This document shows positions 54,803 through 64,000 of a stretch of 64,000 bases of DNA, in pieces. Both the position numbers and the translations under genes were made by a program. Every line of letters starts with the position of its first letter. Within the stretch, counting starts at the first letter, position 1. The DNA is from Alitta virens (taxonomy: Eukaryota; Annelida; Polychaeta; Phyllodocida; Nereididae): the NCBI GenBank assembly GCA_932294295.1, contig OW028577.1, positions 7,157,501 to 7,221,500 on the forward strand, written 5' to 3'. The notes under the pieces were generated by a model, which searched no databases, was not told the origin of the DNA, and saw only the letters and a list, made by a program, of their open reading frames with translations.

Positions 54803-57800
54803 ATGGCAGGCTCCAGCAAGGCACCCCCAGCTGTACCAAACGATGTTAAAAACTACATTCGATCCGTGCTCCTATCAAACCCGAAGGGAATTAAGGTGGA
54901 CGCTCTGCTTAGGGATTATAAGGAGTTAGTAGGGACGAGGTTAGAATACTGCAAATATGGTGCCACCAGTTTAGAAGGCTTTTTGAAACTAATCCCTGAT
55001 GTTGCAAGGTATGGTGAAATTTAAGATGTTGTATACGATTGCCATGTGATGCAAATGGAAAGTGTTTACTTTGATCCTCTTGGTGTGACCGATATATCTC
55101 TCATTTTTTAGATTAGCTCAGGTGAAAGGAATTAAGAAAGTGTATGGCATTCCTGATTCTGCTTCATATCAAAATATGTCCATGAAGTTAGCCACTAAAG
55201 GTGACTGACGTTTCTTTATTTTTTTAAAGTTTGCTTCATACTTCTGTTGGGTTTATAAGTGGGGGTACTGTGAGCCAGTCGTAGATAATAGTTTATTGAA
55301 TCTATTCTTTTCAGCTCTTCAACGATTGCCTCAGATCTCTAAAGGCGAGGGAGATCAGTCCACTAAACCTCCGTCAAAGTATAATGGCAAGCAGTCTAAA
55401 AAATACTCTAGAAATGGTGGCAACGGAATGGCCAAGTCTAAATTAGATGTTGTGAAGACGTTAGATTCCCTCTTTACTGATCTCCGTATTAGGGATGATC
55501 CTCTTGTTCAGAAATGGTGGAAAGAACTCCAGGTAGACAGTCGTGGCCGATATTCGATAACAGTTAGGGATAGACCTGGAATTACACAAGATGTGAGTCA
55601 AATGTGACTGCAGCATATTGTGCTTGCCTAAATTTATTATTGCATCAAGTGCTTGTAGTTTATAGATATGCACGATCTAACACGATCTAACATAAACACT
55701 TATGGTTTGTCTTATTGCTTTTCATTTAAGAGTTTACGGGAAGATTTCTCTAAGTATGGGGAAGTGATTGAAGTCCACTCGATAACGTAAGCTCCTTGTA
55801 TGGCAGTAATGAGTTAGAAATGAGTCTACCGCAGCAGTACTGCTACTTTCTTGAATTTGACAGGCCTTCTAAAATCCTTGTGCCTCGGACCAATTGCAGG
55901 ATGAGTTAAAAAGATTTAATGGCCTTTGTTGTTTTTTTTAAAGTCTTTTTACTTTTATGGCTCTGTTTGAAGAATGCCCTACAACTCTATCATTCCACCA
56001 TGTTGCTGCTGAGTGCTCCTTTTCCAACTTAATATTGTTAAACTTAGTTTGGTTGTTTGAAAGTTTGTAATTTTCTAATTAAGTTGTATTAAGTAAGATT
56101 AATTATTTTTGATTGCCATTTCCTACTGATAGGTAATTATGAATTTTGCCGTTTAACAATTTATTGAAAATTTGATGTATAACTTAATTTGTAAAACTGC
56201 CAATACAGTTAATTGACTCTTCCTTTCTTTATCATAGAGGTTTGCATTTCATCCGCTTCAAAAACAAGACTGAAGTTATCGAAGCGATGTTCAACTTGCG
56301 GAATCAATATGAGATTGGCATTGCAAAGACAAACAGAGCAAAAAGACAGGTCTTGATGCGAAGAGATGATCAAGAAAACTTGGTAGAGGACCATGAAGGT
56401 AAGTCTATGAAGATTTGATCTTAAGTAGTAGGCTACAGTGTTCCAGCTAGGCCATTTGATGCCCAACCACCCTTGCGCCATGTCCGACCACCCTTGCGCA
56501 ATGCCCGTTTTTGTGAGCGCCATGCCTGAAAAAAGGTGAAGACCCTTTTTCTTGTGTGCCATGCCCAATTCAAATCCTAGCTGGAACACTGGACTAAATA
56601 ATAATTATCATCATTATTTAAATTATCTATTTATGGCAACAAAAGTTGGACATGTATATGCATTAAGAATATAATTCAGATAGTGTAAAGATGAATACAT
56701 ACATTAAGGAAATCAGAATATAATTAAAACTAAATTAGATTGTAAAAAATATATATATAGAAATATCACAGGCTGTGGATTACTTTCAGTTTAAAAATCC
56801 ATTGTCAAGAGCACCAGTGGTACTCGTAACTTCAGGATATAATATAGGCATTAAAATGCCTCTCATGTTTTAAGAAGAGTGTCTTTGTAACTAGGCTATT
56901 AGGAGCTGTAAGGCTAAGAAAAAGATTGTGCAATGAAAATATTTTAAGAGCATCAAACAAAAGAACTAGTTGCAGAGGGTTTCTATATGTGTGTGGTAGG
57001 GTTGTCATAGATATTAATTTTTCATTCGATATATCAGTATTCCACTTTCAATATTGCAATATTGCAAAATCATGCAAATTTTGTATTATCAACATTCGCA
57101 GTTAGAAATGGAACCATTGGTCATAGGAGTATATTTTCCAAGTCATTGTGAAAACGTTCACCTTTTATGAATTGTCTATGAAGCCAAAACGTCAACAATC
57201 ATAACTTCTACACCCCAAAACAGCTACATGACTCAACCTAAAGGTCTTTTTAAGGACACTGCCGAAACATCTACGAAGTTTTTTACCCTTAACCAAAATG
57301 TCTACATAGTTTTGCAGTAATAAACCATAACGTCTACAGCAATATTTTTCCCAGTTTGTCAGCAGCATCCCAAGTGTCCAAACATCTACATCCCTTGGGA
57401 CATTTGATCGCCACCCGTGTGTGTGCCGTACCCTTGGCGGTTCCATTTAAATAGGCCCACAACTCAATCGTGGTCACCTCAGTAGGTTAGATGATATAGA
57501 AACATAGGAAACGAAATCAATTTTCCTGAATACTTTGACATTCACCTCAAAGTAACAAATGTTCTCACATGTTGAATTCATGCCTTCATGGTTTCAAATA
57601 ACAATTAAATAACAAAATATTTATTCAGATTATATGTTAAGCATTCTGGGCAAGTGTAGACGTTTTGGATACTGGGTGATTTCATCACTGTAGTAGCCAT
57701 TTTGGACATAGCTTGGAGCCATTTTGGACATAGCTTGGAGCCATTTTGGACATAGCTTGGAGCCATTTTGGACATAGCTTGTAGCCATTTTTGACATGGG

Positions 57801-60800
57801 GTTGTTGACGTTTTGTTCATCAGTTCATTGTAGCCGTTCTGGTTGTAACAGTTTTGGGAATACTAATACTAATATTGTAGCCATTTTTGGCTGTAGCCCT
57901 ATTCCTGTGTAACCGTTTTGATCCGTATTCCTTCTATATGGTAAGCTTAAGTAAAATTAATATAGAGTTGAAATTTACATTTATTTAAGGATAATATGCC
58001 ACTCAATAAATTAATCCATGCACATATATACTTATGAAATGATATATAGATATAGAACTTTTAAATTATAAATCAGATGTCCTAATCATAGGGGAAGCAC
58101 ATCTATTTGGTGAAGTTTAGGTCCCCTTAGTGAGGGCAGGGCTGCTGACACCATGAATATAATATCAGTTATAATTGCATTGTCCTGCATTCTGAATCTG
58201 CTTGTTATATTTTCTCAATATGTTTTGCTTGCTCAGCCTTGCTGTTATCTAAGTAGTTGGGAAAAAAAAGAAAATTTAAAACGCAAGAAGAAATGGAGAA
58301 GGGGGGGGATTTGACATCAAGAACAGGGTCAAAGTCCAAATTTTTATCCAGGGACTAGGCTCTTACAATATCCCATAACATGCTATAAATAGCACATGTC
58401 CCCATTTGGTCACCATAGTAACCATTTTTCAGACCACTGTCTCTGCTGCAACCCTTCATGATAGAGGCCCCCAAAAGGGTAAACGGATTTGTCACAAATG
58501 CTCCAGCAATTTTTAGAAATACTAAAACATATTATATTCCCCCCTACTATATTAACAATTTGGTAGTCTAAAATAGGTGGCAGCTTTTTTAACTTCAGAA
58601 AATTTACATAAATGAGCTTAACAAATTTCAACATGTGTCTGCTGATGTTGGCCTTATGCTTTATCAGTTCAGTCTCCGTGCAGTGAAAACCCTCACAGTG
58701 AAAACCCTCACGGTGCCTAAAGGCATGGAAAAAGGGGGGTGACAAGTTGGCCTAAATAGTCTCAGCAGTAAACTTGTTTACATGTATTACAGCCTTACAC
58801 TTTTCTAGGGATTTGTAAGATGAAGGATATTAAAGTAACGTTTTCGTTACTGTTACGTTTTTGTACTGAAGTTGTTTAATGCACATGTTTTGAGATATGT
58901 ATTTGAATGTATACTTCTCAGGGTAGACGTTGGTTCATGGTCTTATACATCATGTCATCCATGGCTGGTTGATGTGGTACCAGTGAGTAGTGGTGGTCAA
59001 AACGAAGTTCACAGATTTAAATTTTGAAAGTTGTACACCGTTGTTAATTGAAGTTAATTGAAGTTATTTCGCACAGTTTGATGTACTCAATTACCTGAAT
59101 GAAAAATTAAGGCTAGTTAGTATAATCTCAAACAGCGTAACTTTAGTTTATTTGCAGGGTGTGTGCTGTACTAATAAAGTTATTTATCCTCCGTAAATAA
59201 GTTATTATGAAAGTAATTTTTATAAAAGGGAAAATGGTTTGAGAATTCTTTTTTTTATTTTTGCACTTTTAGCCGCAAACCGATTTGATGAAAATGGTGA
59301 TGCGGATTTGATTGTGGACGTGTGTGTTGAAAACTTGCCACCTAACATCAGCAGGGTAAGACAATTCTATCATTAATGCGTCTTGAATTAGTGTCATATT
59401 TTTTACGCTCATCTGCTGTAAGATAAGGTTAAATATGATACATTTTTATTACCGCCCAAAATACATGGAATTTATTTCAGCCTGTGTTGCTAAGGCAGCC
59501 TTTGAACAGCGCCTTCTTGTGTTTATACAAGGTGCACTAAAAATAAGCTTGACAGATGGGACAGAATCCGATAGATGGGAATAATTAAACTGATGCATTG
59601 AAAGTATCTCAATAGTAACTGGTGTATGTAAAGCTCCACTGTCTGTCAAAATGACTATTTTCTAAAACTTCATCAAATGATTGAAAACACCTTATTTGAT
59701 CAAGGCACACTAAATATATGTAAGCTAATGAATATATCAGGCTTTAATTATACAAAAAATAAATGATACATTGAAAGAAATCACGACCAAAACATTGGAA
59801 ATATAATTGAAATGGCATCATCACCCATTGTTGAGTATTTTGACGTCATAACTTGGTTTGTTTAAATATTGGATTTTTGATTATTTGTTCTTCATGGGAA
59901 ATTTATTACAACTCTTTTCAGGCAGACATCGATGAGCTTCTGTACCTTGGTTACATTCCTTCATCGATTGTGATGAGCCAAGAGGTGTTCAGTAAAACGG
60001 ACAACAGGTGAGGATTCCTCTAACGAAATGTCTTTTATTGATTTTAGGAGAAAAAGATAATTTCTACTAATTCTACTAAATTCTAAATAGTGATTGTTAT
60101 CCAATATTTCAAAAAGTACAAATTAAGATCAAAGCTCCTTATGTCTCTTTGAACATAAAGGCCTTTGAACCCCTTTGTACTAAGCACTAGCATAGATAAA
60201 AAAAAAAGGGCTTCGCTGTAAGCGCTCTTATCTGGGTCAAAGAACTCAGATCTCACTGCTCCTTTTGTGAACATTGTCATATTTATTATTGATGCTGAAT
60301 GCTTTTATGAGAATAAATACACTGTCAATACGATGCACCTCTGATGGAAGTCATTTCCTGAAAATCTAACAAAAACAGCACACAGACTCTTATATAGTTT
60401 GCGCTCTAATACAAGTTCGATTCGTAGTACCGGGCAGCTAATTGAAATTGCACTGTAAAACTTATTATTTAAGATCAATCTGTTCTTGATGGGTGTGAAC
60501 AATTTTCAGTTTCTTGCACAGTTTAATTAAGTTCCTACGTCATTAACAATTGTTGAAAGTTGAAAAGAGATTCCCTTGAATGTTTCTTTATAATTGCAGT
60601 TTTGCGTATTTGAGAGTGAAGGGCACGGCTGATGCTCAGAAATTAACAACAGCCTTGCAAAAGCTAACATGGCGAGAACACAAGGTGACAGCAAAAATGC
60701 CGCAACATGCTCTGCCTGTCACTCGAGCGAGTCCAGGACAGAAGAGAAAAGTTACAGACAGGTCATCCTACTCTGCTCTGTTAAAGTCTCAGCTCACTGT

Positions 60801-60891
60801 GGTCAAGCAGAAGGAAGATGACCGTGCAAGTGAAGATGAAAGTGATGATGATGACCTGCAAAGTGAGGATATTTTTGTAGTTAATCTATAA
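54803..60891 (+). CDS. LOTUS (OST-HTH) plus tandem RRM-like protein, short form
   Basis: Exons 54803-55008, 55112-55200, 55315-55592, 55731-55786, 56238-56398, 59273-59355, 59922-60007 and 60600-60891 join in phase to 416 residues. Residues about 10-98 form a LOTUS domain (VKNYIRSVLLSNPKGIKVDALL, YKELVG, ATSLEGFLKLIPDVARL, then a helix YQNMSMKLATKALQRL). A Lys/Ser/Gly linker follows. RRM1-like about 177-240 (YSITVRDRPG, SLREDFSKYGEVIEVHSI, RNP1-like GLHFIRF). RRM2-like about 277-350 (VDVCVENLPPNISRADIDELLYLG, RNP1-like SFAYLRV). The tail is basic, then acidic (ASEDESDDDD). LOTUS domains occur in germ-granule proteins (Oskar, TDRD5, TDRD7, MARF1) and bind RNA or Vasa; the role here is inferred. 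I do not recognise a specific orthologue and no Tudor domain is visible. ATG 54803 lies two bases after the acceptor. Poly(A) signal AATAAA at 60915. Confidence 0.85.
56436..56591. mobile_element. hAT-like MITE, 156 bp, in LOTUS gene intron 5
   Basis: CAGTGTTCCAGCTAGG at 56436-56451 is the exact reverse complement of 56576-56591. CAGTG termini are typical of hAT elements. The interior holds two direct copies of accacccttgcgc. A target duplication is not clear. Confidence 0.85.
56600..59270. other. Remainder of LOTUS gene intron 5 (about 2.7 kb)
   Basis: No exon seen. It contains aacgtctac/gtagacgtt motifs in opposite orientation on either side of about 57560, and the tandem array at 57695, which together suggest another degenerate foldback element at about 57180-57920. 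Confidence 0.55.
57695..57799. repeat. 22-bp tandem repeat, four and a half copies
   Basis: Units agccattttggacatagcttgg begin at 57695, 57717, 57739 and 57761, with a partial unit at 57783. Confidence 0.95.
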
Positions 60892-60914
60892 GAGTTTCAT
60901 ATTGTAATGATACT

Positions 60915-60920
60915 AATAAA
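60915..60920 (+). terminator. Poly(A) signal for the short LOTUS/RRM form
   Basis: AATAAA only 24 bases after the stop at 60891. This supports a transcript that ends here. Confidence 0.6.
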
Positions 60921-61087
60921 TGCCTGAAATTGAACAAGATGTTCTGTATCTCATTCAATTCTGTATGAAAAGTTGCTTCATCTGTCAGCGCAGTTAACTA
61001 ACTGATGAAATACATGAACTTATGATATAAGTTATGATTGTGAAACATTAAAACTTTTTTCAATAACATGGAAGCCTAGACATATTG

Positions 61088-61187
61088 GGATTAATCATTG
61101 GTTGTTTTTCTAGGGATTAATCATTGTTTTTCTAGGGAATAATCATTGATTGTTTTTCTAGGGATTAATCATTGGTTGTTTTTCCAG
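61088..61187 (+). repeat. Fourfold tandem duplication of a 3' splice site
   Basis: Units ggattaatcattggttgtttttctag at 61088-61113, 61114-61135 (four bases shorter), 61136-61161 and 61162-61187. Each has a taatcat branch-like site, a T-rich tract and a terminal AG. The last ends ccag and borders the exon at 61188. Confidence 0.95.
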
Positions 61188-63272
61188 GGATGCCAGAGCT
61201 GGAGATGTCAACCTTTGAAGACGACGATGCGTTAGTCAAACGCAACTACTTTATTAAAAAAGAGAGAGATGGAGAGGAGGAATTTGATGATGAAGATGAT
61301 GAGGTGGAAATGCCCGAATTGGAACCACTTCCAATTTTGGAACCAGTTGCACAGCCTGAACAGACTCATAGTCCAGAGTCGGAGCCCAAGCCTGGCACTA
61401 AGGAGTCAAATGAATCGGACAATCCAGGACAGATTAAATACATGGGAACTGGAGCTGGTATTTATACAATCCTACAACAGATTTGTGTTAATTTGTAGGC
61501 GACAGCGAAATTGCAGGCTTTAACAGTGACATCTTGAGGCAGCTCCAGCACATGCTGAATGTAAAGGATGATAGAAAGGTCACATTTCTGACAACCCTCT
61601 CTGTCAAAATGTTTTGGATTCACCCCTTAATGAATTATTAAAGTCCGCTTTGCTGTCACCCACAACTCGGCTTTTAGACTTGGACACTATGTAATGTGGA
61701 CAAATGCTTCAGAGTGCATGTGTATTTGATGCGGAATTTCTGAATTTCTGAATGTTACTGTTTCAGAGCGTATCTTTTTCATGTTTAGCGTAACCTTCTC
61801 GTTGATGACTTCGGAAGATGTTGATTCCTATTGGATCGTCGATTAAGTTAATTTGTCTTGTGTTTTTCAGGTAAGCCAGTTTTGACAGTGAAGAATTTCC
61901 CACCAAGTACAACAAAGGTAATGTCCTTTCTGTGTTTTCATGAACTCTCATGTTACTTGTTTGAACTGAATAGCCAGGGATGTAACATACGGAAGATCTA
62001 ACCTAATTGATAAGTCTGATGAGGTACTATCCAGCCAAAAGCTCTGGTAACTACAAGAAATGTTAACTCGCTATTGGATGTTTTCATTATGATGTTACAG
62101 GGTAGCCCCAGAGAGTTCAGTACAATGAGAGAGCCCCTTATTAAAAGAGGTAGCCCGCAGCAATCCAAAGCTCCAAACCATTGTTTATTGACATAATCGT
62201 ACAAGCAAGTCATTGAGCGCAGTTGATGTCACATTTAGATGACATCATCAAACAATGGTTGGACCGTCTGCCGATATCAATAGGGTATTCCGAGATTCCC
62301 ATTTCAAACAACTTCAGTTAAGCTGGTGTATCTTTTGGCAAGGTAGTGCAGTGCGTCAGGGTTACGAACAATAACATGTCTGATACTATAAATCATCATA
62401 CTAACCTACACTATATCTTGTTAGAGCATTTTTTGGTGTTTGAGTTGGGTACTTACTAGAGTGCACGGCTTTGACCTTCATTTCAGCTACTGATTTGCAA
62501 GTCTTGTTCATGGTTTTGCAGTGCGCGCATGTACATTATTTTTAAGTGGGTTTTTGTTGTTGCTGTTTTATTTGTAACATTCCACATAATCTCTGCACCG
62601 TGGTCTTTTGATTGGAAGAGGTGGCCTCCACTTTGACGGAAGGAAACTTTATGTTGGCACTACTTTCATAACCTTGAGGATGTTCTGGTGAAATTATATA
62701 CCTAACTTAATCTGAGTTCATAACTATTTCAAATGACATCAGAAATCAATTACTTTGCTCAGTATGACAACCAATGGCCTGTGCATCTTTTAATACTGAT
62801 ACAGGATGTGTGTGATCAGATGAACAGCCCAAAAATCATCAGATTTAAAGGAGGACGCACAAGTTTGAGTAACTTTTATTTGAGTACCTTGTGGCTGTGG
62901 AATATGACATTTAGAAGCGCTGAACACGCTTATCAGTATTTCAAGGCCATGCTAATGGGAGACATCGCTGCCGCTAATAAAATAATGGTCACTGAATCGC
63001 CATTCCTAGTGAAAAATATCGGTGGCAGAGTGTACCTCGACTCAACTTGGCAGGCTCGACGTGAACATGCGATGCTGTACATTCTTGAAGCTAAAGCCCA
63101 GCAATGTGAAGAATTCTGTCAGGAGTTGATCTCCACTCGGGAATCCATTCTGATCGAAGACACTACTCATGACTATTGGGCGCGGGGGAAACACGGCGAA
63201 GGCCAAAACGTGTTGGGAAATTTACTGATGAAGATCAGAAGTCAGCTCTGTGAAAACCAATACCCCATGTGA
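61188..63272 (+). CDS. NADAR-domain exons (3' part of the LOTUS-RRM gene, or a separate gene)
   Basis: Exons 61188-61457, 61871-61917 and 62805-63272 join in phase. An optional exon 61499-61578 (GDSEIAGFNSDILRQLQHML...) has a weak donor. Order: acidic region (FDDEDDEVEMPELEPLP), a single RRM-strand-like VLTVKNFPPSTTK, then a full NADAR domain of about 150 residues: RFKGGRTSLSNFY, SAEHAYQYFKA, NIGGRVYLDSTWQARREHAM, IEDTTHDYWARGKHGEGQN and VLGNLLMKIRSQL. NADAR (YbiA-like) enzymes act on N-glycosidic bonds of ADP-ribose-related substrates. The conserved Glu, Trp, Asp and Asn positions look intact, so activity is plausible. The first exon needs an upstream phase-1 partner; CAAA|GTGAGG at 60862 in the LOTUS gene's last exon fits, giving a 668-residue fusion. 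Alternatively ATG 61190 starts a separate gene. ATTAAA at 63631. Confidence 0.75.
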
Positions 63273-63279
63273 TATTATG

Positions 63280-64000
63280 TACCTGTAATGTTACGATTAT
63301 GGTCGATTATTGTCTTATCTTTTAGTGATAAAGACTAACTACTACTTACCAATATGTGATAGAACATTGCTAAGTTTATATGTAGACGAGTGCCATGTGA
63401 GACATGAAATTTGTGTTCTTGCCTCATTGTAAAACCAGTGTAGTTCTAACAATGTTGTTACATGTCTGAAGCTCATTTATTGCTATGCAGTATATGTAGA
63501 TGTTAAGTCGGAAAGGGTATCAAATTTTGTTGAAATTTTTTAATCATGTGTGAAAAGGCTGATGCGCAGAGCTTGTGCATTTCTGTGCACTTATGTAACT
63601 TATGTTAAGGAGCTGGCATTGTAAAGCTGAATTAAACTTAACCTTGAATTGATGTTGGTTTTGAATGTAATTCTATTTCACATCTCGACCAATGGCACTA
63701 AAATATATATCAGTTCCACCGTACAAATATAAAATTTGATTGACTTTTAAAGAGTATCTATGTGTGTTGATACTGATGTATAAATTTGCCTTTGATACAA
63801 ATTGAAAGACTGGTTAAACAGTGGGTGTCAAATGCAAGAGTACTGAATGCTATTCAATGACCAAAAACTGCATTAATATCTGTGCAATGAAATTTCATTA
63901 ATTATATATACAGTTTTATTAATGTATTGTTGTTCTTTGAAAGAATATTTTTGACAAGCGTATTGCTTTTGTTATGATTGTTGAGTGTGCAGATGTAAAT
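63280..64000. other. 3' UTR and downstream sequence of the NADAR gene
   Basis: No coding sequence seen. The candidate poly(A) signal ATTAAA at 63631-63636 would give a 3' UTR of about 370 bases. Confidence 0.5.

Noticed and set aside
62225..62282. Possible missing RRM helix exon (reading DDIIKQWLDRLPIS)
   Set aside because: The reading frame that looks helical is out of phase with the exon ending at 61917, and the downstream donor is poor.
62733..62804. ATG at 62733 as start of an unspliced NADAR gene
   Set aside because: A consensus acceptor (tgatacag) at 62804 in matching phase, and upstream in-phase exons, make the first 24 codons intron sequence. It is not fully excluded.

Overview
This is animal nuclear DNA from an AT-rich genome. 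It carries five spliced genes with GT-AG introns, AATAAA/ATTAAA poly(A) signals, microsatellites, miniature inverted-repeat elements (MITEs), non-LTR retrotransposon relics and a tRNA-derived SINE. Gene content (hnRNP K, DET1, an SLC3 heavy chain, cytosolic HSP90, a LOTUS/RRM/NADAR gene) and intron layout suggest a non-vertebrate metazoan, perhaps a marine deuterostome. I cannot name the species.

Layout: (1) 99-9950, minus strand: HNRNPK, ten coding exons joining in frame to 346 codons. The third KH domain and stop lie beyond the left edge. (2) 10.0-36.5 kb: no convincing host gene. It holds short CAG/CTG arrays, long poly-G runs, a tRNA-SINE, a compact hairpin, an inverted repeat pair flanking 4.3 kb, and a LINE relic carrying two nested MITEs. 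A GC-richer stretch near 33.2-33.4 kb may be a shared promoter for HNRNPK and DET1. (3) 36581-38710, plus: DET1, two coding exons, 575 aa. (4) 38.9-40.0 kb: foldback element. (5) 40299-44723, plus: SLC3/rBAT-like heavy chain, ten exons, 655 aa, with two E-boxes upstream. (6) 46.5-50.8 kb, plus: HSP90 with heat-shock elements, TATA box, a noncoding first exon and five coding exons (725 aa, ending MEEVD). (7) 51.1-54.8 kb: repeats and an antisense LINE relic. (8) 54803-63272, plus: LOTUS-RRM exons followed by NADAR exons.

The most interesting locus is (8). The LOTUS and two RRM-like domains can end at a stop at 60891 with a poly(A) signal right after it. Alternatively, a GTGAGG donor inside that last exon joins in phase to the NADAR exons. 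The predicted long product is a 668-aa LOTUS-RRM-RRM-acidic-NADAR protein, combining an RNA-binding, germ-granule-type module with an ADP-ribose/N-glycoside enzyme fold. The acceptor making this join is itself tandemly duplicated (four copies of a branch site, pyrimidine tract and AG). Exon boundaries were inferred by eye from splice consensus and reading phase; no transcript or database search was available.
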